Shown: positions 1 through 6,336, counted from the first letter of the stretch. The stretch is DNA of 10,168 nucleotides from QHCA01 sp003244095 (GCA_038329965.1 JBBQNN010000111.1:1-10168); one strand, 5' to 3'. Numbers and translations: made by a program. Notes: generated from the sequence alone by a model not told the origin.

Positions 1-751
1 GATCCAAAGCAACTACGGCGACCCGGGCAACCTCGAGTTGATCGCCCGAGTGGGGGGCAGCTTGCAGTTCTTCTGGCGCGATTCCGGCCCCGCCTTCACG
101 TGGCACGGCCCATCCCAATTCGCCACTGGCGCCGCCGGTAATCCGGTCCTAGTGCAGAGCCGGTTCGGTGTCCAGGGCAACTTCGAGTTGGTCTATCCCG
201 CCGTCGGCGGTGGCATCGCGTTCATGTGGCGCAACAATGACGATCCGGCGATGCCGTGGAGTGGCCCGTGGGTGTTCGGGCAGGGCCTCGGCCGTGTCGA
301 CGCGGTCACGATGATCCAGAGCAACTACGGCGACCCGGGCAACCTCGAGTTGATCGCCCGAGTGGGAGACACGTTGCAGTTCTTCTGGCGCGATTCCGGC
401 CCAACCTTCACCTGGAACGGCCCCCTTGAGGTTGCCGCCGGTGCCGCCGGCAATCCGGTCCTAGTGCAGAGCCGGTTCGGTGTCCAGGGCAACTTCGAGT
501 TGGTCTATCCCGCCGTCGGCGGGGGCGTCGCGTTCATGTGGCGCAACAATGACGATCCGGCGATGCCGTGGAGTGGCCCGTGGGTGTTCGGGCAGGGCCT
601 CGGTCATGTCGACGCGGTCACGATGATCCAGAGCAACTACGGCGACCCGGGCAACCTCGAGTTGATCGCCCGAGTGGGAGACGCGTTGCAGTTCTTCTGG
701 CGGGACTCCGGCCCAGCTTTCACCTGGAACGGTCCCTTCCAGACACCGTAG
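1..751 (+). CDS. Tandem-repeat protein, beta-propeller/lectin-like, 5' end off the window
   Basis: The frame is open from base 2 and ends at TAG 749-751, so 249 C-terminal residues are visible and the start lies outside. The protein is built from a 104-residue unit (312 bp, beginning at 1, 313 and 625; the last is half length). Each unit has a 50-residue A module (opens IQSNYG, then GNLELIARVG, FFWRDSGP, WNGP) and a 54-residue B module (opens VQSRFG, then GNFELVYP, FMWRNNDDP, WSGP). The regular ~50-residue period, with aromatic and Gly positions ending in W-x-GP, looks like beta-propeller blades of the bacterial lectin/sugar-binding type. That is a resemblance only, because no ligand residues can be assigned. 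The final module ends abruptly after WNGPFQTP. An extracellular location is likely for such repeats but the N-terminus is not visible. The coding frame is certain and the function is not. Confidence 0.8.
   Translation, partial: IQSNYGDPGNLELIARVGGSLQFFWRDSGPAFTWHGPSQFATGAAGNPVLVQSRFGVQGNFELVYPAVGGGIAFMWRNNDDPAMPWSGPWVFGQGLGRVDAVTMIQSNYGDPGNLELIARVGDTLQFFWRDSGPTFTWNGPLEVAAGAAGNPVLVQSRFGVQGNFELVYPAVGGGVAFMWRNNDDPAMPWSGPWVFGQGLGHVDAVTMIQSNYGDPGNLELIARVGDALQFFWRDSGPAFTWNGPFQTP
1..751 (+). repeat. Tandem 312-bp direct repeats (about 2.4 copies visible)
   Basis: Copies begin at 1, 313 and 625 with an exact 312-bp period. They are nearly identical at DNA level, including synonymous positions. The largest difference is the linker after the first module (around 105-135 versus 417-447). 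The array continues leftward out of the window. It lies in frame inside the repeat-protein gene, so copy-number change would alter protein length without breaking the frame. Confidence 0.93.
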
Positions 752-964
752 CGGCGTTCCGTCGAGGGAAGGCCAGGCCAGCTCGGAGAGCTCGTACGTC
801 CCGAGTAGCTGCTAGTGCGAACCGAGACGCCGGGGAGGTCGGCGAAACGCAGTGGCATCGTGCGACACCACAAGTCGGTCCCGCGTGGCGGCGGCGGCGA
901 CCAGGGTCATGAGCGCTGCGCGGCCGTCCCGAGCGACGGACGTGCGCGAGGAGCCCCGAATGCG

Positions 965-1490
965 CCCGAGCTGCGCGACGACCGGAACCTCTCCGACCGG
1001 CAATGGGCCCGACTGAAGTCGCTGTTCGCCAATGACGACCCCACCCGGAAGATCCTCGCCGCCTGGGCCGGTAAGGGACGCCTGCGGCAACTGTTCGACC
1101 CAGTGGAGGGCGGCCCACGGCCGTATGAGATCCGCGCACGGCTCGAGCGGATCTACCAATGCGCCGCCGGCCAACCGCGCCGAGCTGACCCGGCTCGCCA
1201 CTACGATCGAGACCCAATGGCCCGAGGTCCTCAACTCCGTAAGCTGCGCGTCACCAACGCCCGCACCGAGGGCCTGAGCCGGGTCGTCAAGACCATCAAG
1301 CGTGTCGGCTGCGGCCGTCGACCTGCTGCTCGTGCAGCAGTCGGGCCCTGGAGACTGTCGGAGTGTCCCGCTTCCATGTCGAGGCGTGGGCGCGGTGTTG
1401 GATGCCGCCGGCGCGCCTGCGGCTTCCGCAACCCCGAAACTCACCGCCGCCGAATACGGTCCCGCTGCACCCGGCGAACACGTGCGGCCT
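965..1490 (+). pseudogene. Degenerate ISL3-family transposase, C-terminal part
   Basis: This remnant carries the C-terminal DDE transposase (DUF1229-less, ISL3-type) signatures: LSDRQWARLKSLF and ANDDPTRKILAAW, then GGPRPYEIRARLERIYQ, ANRAELTRLATTIETQWPEVLN, LRVTNARTEGL, VKTIKRVGC and finally GFRNPETHRRRIRSRC. The pieces are not in one frame. The first part reads in the frame of 815, the ANRAELT...PEVLN stretch (about 1170-1230) is in the frame of 1170, and LRVTNARTEG returns to the first frame near 1235. A 108-bp insertion splits KRVGC from GFRNP. The N-terminal half, with the first catalytic acidic residues, is not recognisable upstream of 965. The element is therefore non-functional. No terminal inverted repeats or target duplication of the original IS could be found. 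Confidence 0.85.
1309..1423 (+). repeat. 108-bp insertion flanked by 7-bp direct repeat ctgcggc
   Basis: The heptamer ctgcggc occurs at 1309-1315 and 1417-1423. Removing one copy plus the DNA between them joins KRVGC directly to GFRNPE, which restores the usual ISL3 motif KRVGCGFRNPE in frame. The inserted segment contains a perfect 7-bp stem (ctgctgc 1323-1329, gcagcag 1334-1340, 4-nt loop). It has no recognisable coding content. It could be a small mobile or target-duplicating insertion, or a replication-slippage product. Confidence 0.7.
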
Positions 1491-1746
1491 CGCACGGGTG
1501 GGGCCCGCTCGCGGCCGGCCCGTGGTGGGGGCGGTCCGGCGCGGGAGCGGCCGGCAGGGCGCCGTGGCCGCCGGCCATGTCCATGCTCATGACCGCGACG
1601 GGCATGACCTGGTGTGTCGGGCCGGCCAGGGCGGTGCCGGACAGGCCGTGCATCGCGACGAGCCCGGCCAGCAGCGCGAGGACCAGGACGGCGGGCGTCC
1701 GGTTCCGGCGACGGGGCAGGGTCACGGGACCGGAACGAACGACCAC
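1441..1746 (-). pseudogene. DUF6153-like small secreted/membrane protein, 3' end truncated
   Basis: The gene starts at GTG 1746 (MVVRSGPV), with aggga-type purines about 10 bases upstream, and overlaps the end of the preceding gene by 25 bp. The N-terminus is basic (RRRNR), followed by one hydrophobic helix (about residues 18-40, LVLALLAGLVAMHGLSG) and an ALAG site resembling a signal cleavage. A His/Met-containing segment follows (MPVAVMSMDMAGGHG). This layout matches actinobacterial DUF6153 proteins. The usual C-terminus (Pro-rich, ending near LxxLQLLRI) is absent. Instead the last ~18 residues (CEAARVRRVQRDRIRRR) are the antisense of the transposase tail. The mobile element has therefore replaced its 3' end. 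It is the last gene of the leftward cluster. The family call is from motif memory and moderately sure. Confidence 0.6.
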
Positions 1747-2261
1747 CTACGCCTGTTCCCTGCCGTCGCGGGGTCAGATCCCGACCGCAACGGCCCGCGA
1801 AGGTCGTTGGGCGTGTCGGCCCATCTGCCTCGAAGCCACACTGTCAGCGCCGCAACGTAGGTTCCGCTCAGGACGAGCGCGATCGCCAGCCAGGCGACGG
1901 CACCGCCGGGGAGGTAGTGCTCGGCGATGTGCCCGAGGAAGACGTTCTGCCACTGGCTGTGCGCCGAGCCCTCGCTGAACATCAGGTCGGGGACGATCGC
2001 GTAGACGTGGAAGGCGAGCAGTGTCAGCAGGGGGTAGCGAGGCCCCGGCCGGCCCGCGATCGACAGCCAGGCGAGGAGGACCAAGGAGGTGAACGCAAGG
2101 GCGTCGAGGAAGTGCGTCGACCAGTGGAACCTGGCCTGTTCGGCGTCGTAGCGCTGGAACAGCACCGCCTCAATGGCGAGCAGGAGCACGAGCTGCCAGG
2201 CGAGGGTGCGTGGACGCAGCGCGCGGTAGTCGCGGTTCCAGCCGCCCTGGTCGGCGGTCAT
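1722..2261 (-). CDS. His-rich multi-pass membrane protein, unknown function
   Basis: This 179-residue protein starts at ATG 2261, overlapping the stop of the upstream gene as ATGA, which fixes the start and implies translational coupling. About four hydrophobic segments are visible (roughly residues 20-35, 52-69, 77-95 and 121-143). The His and Asp residues sit at membrane boundaries: FHWSTHFLD gives H46, H50 and D53; FHVYAIVPD gives H85 and D92; then H101, and FLGHIAEHYLPG gives H111 and H115. Paired HxxxH motifs on two helices suggest metal or haem ligation, but this is inference. I recall similar actinobacterial hypothetical proteins with the pattern HWxTH...PDL...GH, none with an assigned role to my knowledge. 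The basic tail has no recognised domain. Confidence 0.8.
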   Translation of the reverse strand: MTADQGGWNRDYRALRPRTLAWQLVLLLAIEAVLFQRYDAEQARFHWSTHFLDALAFTSLVLLAWLSIAGRPGPRYPLLTLLAFHVYAIVPDLMFSEGSAHSQWQNVFLGHIAEHYLPGGAVAWLAIALVLSGTYVAALTVWLRGRWADTPNDLRGPLRSGSDPATAGNRRRWSFVPVP

Positions 2262-2809
2262 GACGCGTGGCCTGTCAACCCGGCGGTGAGCAGCTCGACC
2301 TCGGACGCGTGGTCTAAGTAGGCCGGGTCCAGGGTGGCGTAGCGGACCCGCCGGGACCGGTCGACGATCGCGTAGCCGACGGGCGGGCCGCCGTCGTTCG
2401 GGGTCCGCATCCCTAAGGCGTCGCGCAGGGCTGACGTGCCGGGCTTTCCGGCCACGGCGACGACCAGACGCGAGCCGCTGCGGGTGGCGCCGGCCCTCCA
2501 CTGCGCGAGGGTCTGGCCCGGTGGCTGCCGCCTCTCGAACAGAACGACGACGCTGCTCCCGCCCAACGCGATGCCCCCGATCCGGTCTGGCAGCTGGGGC
2601 CCGTTGTGCAGGGCGCCGTCGCGCTGGAACGCCTGGTTCGGGTCGTCCAGCGGCCCGTTGTTCGTCCCGAAGGCGATCACCAAGACGGACAGGACGACCG
2701 CGGAGACGGCGAACGCGACGGCCGGGGTCCACCAGCGCAACGGCGGCGGGCAGGGCCGGGGGCTGCCGGTAGAGCACTGCGCCTGGTCGATCGGCGATGC
2801 GACGGTCAT
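2258..2809 (-). CDS. Membrane-anchored redoxin-like protein without CXXC
   Basis: This 183-residue protein starts at ATG 2809 with a good GAGGAG ribosome-binding site. It overlaps the end of the SGNH hydrolase gene and the start of the next gene by ATGA junctions at both ends. The short N-terminal tail (with C12 and C20) is followed by one transmembrane helix (about residues 27-47) and an extracytoplasmic domain. The domain has the outline of a thioredoxin/peroxiredoxin fold: LPDRIGG, then a strand SSVVVLFERR, a loop PPGQTLAQW where redox cysteines would lie, LVVAVAG, a helix with LRDALGM, and the Gly-Pro-containing PPVGYAIVD strand followed by RYATLDPAYL. No cysteine is present in the domain, so it cannot be a conventional thiol oxidoreductase. 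It may be a binding or chaperone derivative. The fold assignment is tentative. Confidence 0.75.
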   Translation of the reverse strand: MTVASPIDQAQCSTGSPRPCPPPLRWWTPAVAFAVSAVVLSVLVIAFGTNNGPLDDPNQAFQRDGALHNGPQLPDRIGGIALGGSSVVVLFERRQPPGQTLAQWRAGATRSGSRLVVAVAGKPGTSALRDALGMRTPNDGGPPVGYAIVDRSRRVRYATLDPAYLDHASEVELLTAGLTGHAS

Positions 2810-3597
2810 GCGGATCTCCTCGCGCTTGCAGGTCGGCCTGGGAGGCGTGGTGCGGCCGCCAGCGCCGGGTCGTTCGTGATCCGGTCCCAGAACGAGTCGG
2901 CCCAGACGCGGTGGCCGCGGTCGTTCGGGTGGAACCAGTCCGCGGCGAAGTCGGTCAGCATCGCTGCCGGCCCACGCGCCTGCTCGGCGTCGTGCAACCG
3001 GACGACGCACAGCCCGTTCTCCTCGGCGCAGCCGGCGAGGAGCCGTCCGGTCTCGGCCGCGCGCCGCTCCCACTGACCGTGCATGAAGTACGGCACGTCC
3101 GCGACGAACGCGCCGGCCGGGAGACCCGCGGTGAGCTCGCAGACCAGGGCGGAGAAGCGTTCCGGGTCGTAGACGACGACGTCGTTCCCGCCGATGTCGA
3201 CCGTCACCACGTCCGGGCTGAACTCGGCCAGCCTCGGGAGCTGCTCCCGGACGAGGTCGGCGAGCCTGGCCCCGGAGCAGCTGAGGTTCACCACCTGCAC
3301 GGGCCGCCCGGTCCGCTCGCGCATCCGCTGCGCGAGCAGACCGACGTAGCCGCGCTCGGGACGGCTCGCGCCGACGCCCTGCGCCGCGCTGTCGCCCAGC
3401 GCCACATACAGCAGGCCACCGGCCTCGCCGCGGGGAACCGCCCAGTAGTCGGCGTAGCGCCCGACGCTGCACCCGACGCGAGCGGCCTTCGCCGCCCACA
3501 GCCCGAGCAGCGCCAGGCCGCCCAGCAGGGCGGCGCCGCGCATTCGCGCCGGCGCCTCTCGACCCGGTTTGCCGGCTCGTCTGCCCTTGCGCCGCAT
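2806..3597 (-). CDS. SGNH/GDSL-type hydrolase with N-terminal membrane anchor
   Basis: This 263-residue protein starts at ATG 3597, preceded by a strong GGAGGAG site; an upstream in-frame ATG at 3702 lies before the preceding gene's end and is rejected. A very basic N-terminus (MRRKGRRAGK) and a hydrophobic helix (about residues 21-38) anchor or export it. The SGNH blocks are complete. Block I is VALGDSAAQGVG with nucleophile S70. Block II is NLSCSGARLAD with G108. Block III is DIGGNDV with N137. Block V is DWFHPNDRGH with D219 and H222. It is therefore probably an active esterase, lipase or acylhydrolase on the outer face of the membrane. The substrate is unknown, possibly a lipid or cell-wall acyl group. 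Its place inside a metal-themed operon is unusual. It ends on ATGA with the redoxin-like gene. Confidence 0.9.
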   Translation of the reverse strand: MRRKGRRAGKPGREAPARMRGAALLGGLALLGLWAAKAARVGCSVGRYADYWAVPRGEAGGLLYVALGDSAAQGVGASRPERGYVGLLAQRMRERTGRPVQVVNLSCSGARLADLVREQLPRLAEFSPDVVTVDIGGNDVVVYDPERFSALVCELTAGLPAGAFVADVPYFMHGQWERRAAETGRLLAGCAEENGLCVVRLHDAEQARGPAAMLTDFAADWFHPNDRGHRVWADSFWDRITNDPALAAAPRLPGRPASARRSA

Positions 3598-3673
3598 CGC
3601 CCGCTCCTCCGGAGGGCCGCCCAGGCCCTGCCGCGCTCCCAGCGACACGGAGACCCGCGCCGCTGTCGGGCTG

Positions 3674-3907
3674 CTATCGACCGGACCGCGTGAGATCCTC
3701 ATCGTGGGAGTGCGTGACGCCGTCCGGGTGGGTGTGCTGCGCCGGCTTGCCCATGCCGCGCATGCCCCACATCATTGCGACCATCATCCCGACGAAGGCG
3801 AGCGGCCAGAGCAGGAACACGGCGCCCCCGCCGACACCGGAGAAGAACAGGGCTCCTCCTACGACGACCAGCGCCACCATCACATACGAGTGCTTCATGC
3901 CCCTCAT
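3674..3907 (-). CDS. Small DUF2933-like membrane protein with His-containing tail
   Basis: This 77-residue protein starts at ATG 3907 (MRGMKHSYVM). GGAG lies nine bases upstream; ATG 3916 is too close to that site and ATG 3898 is a possible alternative. There are two hydrophobic helices (about residues 9-28 and 31-50, the second Met-rich: FVGMMVAMMWGMRGM). A hydrophilic tail follows with several His residues (HTHPDGVTHSHDED). A short two-helix protein with Met clusters and a terminal His/Asp tail resembles DUF2933 proteins, which often sit in heavy-metal resistance loci. It is the first gene of the leftward cluster and is 76 bp upstream of the hydrolase gene. The Met/His content suggests soft or borderline metal contact, which is inference. 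Confidence 0.72.
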   Translation of the reverse strand: MRGMKHSYVMVALVVVGGALFFSGVGGGAVFLLWPLAFVGMMVAMMWGMRGMGKPAQHTHPDGVTHSHDEDLTRSGR

Positions 3908-4129
3908 ACGGACCATCTCCAAAAACGGGGATCGTGGTGCGGGCCGGGCGTCGGGCGGCGGTGCCATCCGGTCGTCGGGCTCACGTCCAACGTAGGCAGC
4001 TTCACCGGGGACGGTCAGGGCACAAGGTCCCGATGTGTTCGGACGAAAGGCACATCCGTACGTCCTTGCGGGAATGCAGGAATGGTGGCAGCGTTGTCCT
4101 CGGCAGGGAACCGACGGACGGGATGCGAC
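3908..4129. promoter_or_regulatory. Divergent control region with inverted repeats
   Basis: This is the 222-bp spacer between the leftward DUF2933-like gene and the rightward permease gene; promoters for both should lie here. It contains gatgtg (4032-4037) and cacatc (4051-4056), a 6-bp perfect inverted repeat around a 13-base spacer. An interleaved repeat ggacg (4041-4045) / cgtcc (4061-4065) is also present. ArsR/SmtB proteins bind imperfect palindromes in such positions, and an ArsR gene lies downstream, so this is a candidate operator. No convincing -10/-35 pair could be read. The arms are short and chance occurrence is possible. Confidence 0.35.
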
Positions 4130-5764
4130 GTGGGCGTTTTGGCAACGATCGGCGACAGCCTGGCCGAGGGCTGGTGGATGTTCTACGACACCCTGTGGGC
4201 GCTCGTCGTCGGCTTCGGTCTGTCGGGTGCGGTGCAGGCATTCGTCTCCAAGGGCGAGATGCAGCGCGTGCTCGGCGACCACCGGCCCGCGACCATCGCC
4301 AAGAGCAGCTTTTTCGGCATGGTCAGCTCGTCGTGCTCATACGCCGCGAGCGCCCTGGCCAAGAGCCTGTTCTCCCGGGGCGCGGACTTCACCAGCTCGA
4401 TGATCTTCATGTTTGCGAGCACGAACCTGGTGGTGGAGCTCGGCATCGTGTTGTGGCTGTTGATCGGCTGGCAGTTCGCCGTCGCAGAGTTCGTCGGTGG
4501 CTTCGTCATGATCGTGGTACTGGCCGTCGTACTGCCCCGCGTCGTGAACGTCGCCGACCTCGACGCCGCCAGGGCCCGGCTGCGCGCGGGCAAGGCAGGC
4601 GCGTCCGGGCATGAGGCGCACGCTGCGATGGCCGAGCAGGACGAGGACGCCCGCAACGCCAAGCCGTGGCGCGCACGGCTGCGCTCGCGCGCCGGTTGGG
4701 CCGACGCGTCGGGCTACACCATCAGCGACGTGACGATGCTGCGCAAGGAACTCGTCATCGGCTACGTCGTTGCCGGGTTCGCCTCGATGGCCGTCCCGAC
4801 CTCAGTCTGGCGGGCCCTGTTCCTGACCGGCCACGGCTTCTGGTCGGCACTGGAGAACGTGATCATCGGACCGGTCCTGGCGTTCATCAGCTTCGTCTGC
4901 TCGATCGGCAACGTGCCGCTGGCCGCCGCGCTGTGGAAGGGCGGGATCAGCTTCGGCGGGGTGATCGCCTTCATCTTCGCCGACCTGCTCGCGCTGCCGC
5001 TGGTCCTGATCTACCGCAAGTTCTACGGCACTCGCCTCGCGGTCAAGCTCAGCCTCGTGTTCTGGGCCGTGATGAGCTTCGCCGGCCTCGTCACCGAAGG
5101 CATCTTCACCGGTCTCGGGCTGGTTCCCACCAAGCTCCGCGGCGACATCGCAACCACCCACTTCGGGCTGAACTACACGACCGTTCTCAACGTCATCGCC
5201 GTGATCGCGTTCGGATACCTCTACTGGCTCTACAAGAACGCCGCCCGGCTCGGCGGCGGCCAGGGCTACGCCAAGGACGTTGTTTGCGGCATGCAGGTCC
5301 GGACCGCCGACGCCCCCGCCCGCGCCGAGCACCAGGGACAGACGTTCTACTTCTGCTCCGACAAGTGCCACCACAAGTTCGAGGGCGCACCGGCGAAGTA
5401 CGCAACCGGGACGGCCGTCGAGGCGATGACGGGCGACGACCCGGACAGGGACGCAGCGCCGTCCGCGACCGATCCGGTGTGCGGCATGACCGTCGAGGTG
5501 GCGGCCGCCATCTCCGGGGGTCACGCCGGCCGGACCTACTTCTTCTGCTCAGACGGCTGCCGCAGCACCTTCCTCGCCGACCCGCTGGCCCACCTGAGTA
5601 CCGCACGCGACCCGGTCTGCGGGATGGACGTCGCTGTCGCCGCACCCGGAGCGACCGCGACGGTCGACGGCACCGGGTACGTGTTCTGCATGCAGGGCTG
5701 CGCCGATTCGTTCGTCGCGGATCCCGGCCGCTACCTGGCCCAGTCCACGGGCGCGTCGCGGTGA
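4130..5764 (+). CDS. PF03773-type permease fused to three YHS domains (metal export)
   Basis: The protein is 544 residues long from GTG 4130 (MGVLATIGDSLAEGWW). ATG 4082 in the same frame is the main alternative and would add 16 residues. A DUF318/ArsP-like permease spans about residues 1-370. It is two-fold: the first half carries SSSCSYAASALAKSLF with C69 and a SxNL motif (ASTNLVVELG), the second carries FVCSIGNVPLAAALW with C257 and AFIFADLLALP. The halves are separated by a charged cytoplasmic loop (about residues 150-185). Three YHS domains follow, with C386 (VVCGM...YFCSDKC), C451 (DPVCGM...FFCSDGC) and C497 (DPVCGM...FCMQGC), each having the CGM, FCxxxC and DPxxY/L elements. YHS domains bind metal ions and occur on heavy-metal ATPases. 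The C-terminus would act as a metal receiver, and export of metal or metalloid is the likely job. The gene ends on GTGA with the regulator. Confidence 0.9.
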   Translation: MGVLATIGDSLAEGWWMFYDTLWALVVGFGLSGAVQAFVSKGEMQRVLGDHRPATIAKSSFFGMVSSSCSYAASALAKSLFSRGADFTSSMIFMFASTNLVVELGIVLWLLIGWQFAVAEFVGGFVMIVVLAVVLPRVVNVADLDAARARLRAGKAGASGHEAHAAMAEQDEDARNAKPWRARLRSRAGWADASGYTISDVTMLRKELVIGYVVAGFASMAVPTSVWRALFLTGHGFWSALENVIIGPVLAFISFVCSIGNVPLAAALWKGGISFGGVIAFIFADLLALPLVLIYRKFYGTRLAVKLSLVFWAVMSFAGLVTEGIFTGLGLVPTKLRGDIATTHFGLNYTTVLNVIAVIAFGYLYWLYKNAARLGGGQGYAKDVVCGMQVRTADAPARAEHQGQTFYFCSDKCHHKFEGAPAKYATGTAVEAMTGDDPDRDAAPSATDPVCGMTVEVAAAISGGHAGRTYFFCSDGCRSTFLADPLAHLSTARDPVCGMDVAVAAPGATATVDGTGYVFCMQGCADSFVADPGRYLAQSTGASR

Positions 5765-6153
5765 CCGCGGAGCTGACGGTCGAGCCGCACGCCCACCCGA
5801 TCGACCCCATCCGCGTCGCCCACGCCCGCAGCCGCATGCCGAGCCTGGACGAGGCGAGCAGGCTCACCAGCCTGCTCTCGCTGATCGCCGACCCGGTCCG
5901 GCTGCGGATCCTGTACGCGCTCGACGTCACCGAGGAGCTCTGCGTCGGCGACCTCGCTCTCGCACTCGGCGCCAACGAGGACCAGGTCACCTACGGGCTT
6001 CGGCTGCTGCGCACCGCAGGTCTCGTCGTAGGACGCAAGGACGGCCGGGTCGTCTACAACCGCCTCGCCGCCGACTTCCCCGAGCCGCTACGAGACCACT
6101 GCCTGCACCAACTCGTCGAGATCACCCGCCGACCGCCCACCAGTGAGGACTGA
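5761..6153 (+). CDS. ArsR/SmtB-family metalloregulator
   Basis: This 130-residue repressor starts at GTG 5761, overlapping the permease stop as GTGA. The winged-helix core runs from about residue 35 to 103: LLSLIADPVRLRILYAL, then ELCVGDLALALG (C61 and D64 in the alpha3 metal motif), recognition helix EDQVTYGLRLLRTAGLV and wing GRKDGRVVYNRL. The metal-binding ELCVGDL motif is present but the second Cys of ArsR/CadC-type ELCVCDL is Gly. The alpha5 segment reads DFPEPLRDHCLHQLVE (D105, H113, C114, H116, E120), unlike the DxH...HxxE of SmtB. The N-terminus has H10, H12 and H21. The metal preference cannot be assigned, although several Cys/His sites are available. It probably represses its own cluster and responds to a metal. 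Confidence 0.92.
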   Translation: MTAELTVEPHAHPIDPIRVAHARSRMPSLDEASRLTSLLSLIADPVRLRILYALDVTEELCVGDLALALGANEDQVTYGLRLLRTAGLVVGRKDGRVVYNRLAADFPEPLRDHCLHQLVEITRRPPTSED

Positions 6154-6156
6154 CCG

Positions 6157-6336
6157 ATGACGATCAGCATCCCGTGCAAGCGCTGCAAGGCGACGATCGT
6201 CGCCGTCGACGAGGACGACCTCGTCCGGCAGGTCGAGGAGCACGCCCGCGACCACGGGGGCGCCCGCGGCAAGCACGTCCCCAAGCGAGAGCACCTCCTG
6301 CGGCACCAGCGCGGCGGCGAGCACAGGCACGACTGA
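6157..6336 (+). CDS. Small CxxC/His protein, DUF1059-like
   Basis: The gene starts at ATG 6157, three bases after the ArsR stop, and codes 59 residues; the tight spacing supports co-transcription. The N-terminus ISIPCKRCKATI has C7 and C10 as a CxxC. EDDLVRQVEEHARDHGG follows, with H29 and H33, so the C-x2-C...H-x3-H arrangement looks like a small zinc-binding fold and matches the DUF1059 outline (Cys-rich start, then acidic helix with HARxDHG). The tail is basic and His-rich (KREHLLRHQRGGEHRHD). It could be a zinc-dependent accessory or metal-buffering protein. The reading frame shows clear coding bias. The function is unknown. Confidence 0.7.
   Translation: MTISIPCKRCKATIVAVDEDDLVRQVEEHARDHGGARGKHVPKREHLLRHQRGGEHRHD

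Noticed and set aside
1..751. Direct repeats considered as CRISPR-like
   Set aside because: Units are 312 bp, contiguous, in frame and coding, with no spacers.
752..964. Possible leftover of the 5' half of the ISL3 transposase or a small gene
   Set aside because: No recognisable motif in any of the six frames, including the antisense VVSHDATAFRR frame. Treated as degraded DNA.
815..1978. One long open frame rightward across the transposase remnant and beyond
   Set aside because: Only its first part matches ISL3 transposase. After about 1490 it runs antisense to the DUF6153-like gene and the His-rich membrane protein, with no protein-like pattern. Openness is a GC-bias effect.
3569..4129. 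Upstream extension of the permease frame back to 3569
   Set aside because: It would run antisense through the small DUF2933-like gene and lacks a ribosome-binding site; homologous permease sequence begins near 4130.
5193..5990. Antisense open frame beneath the permease and ArsR genes
   Set aside because: Arg/Ser/Pro-rich low-complexity translation typical of a shadow frame in high-GC DNA.
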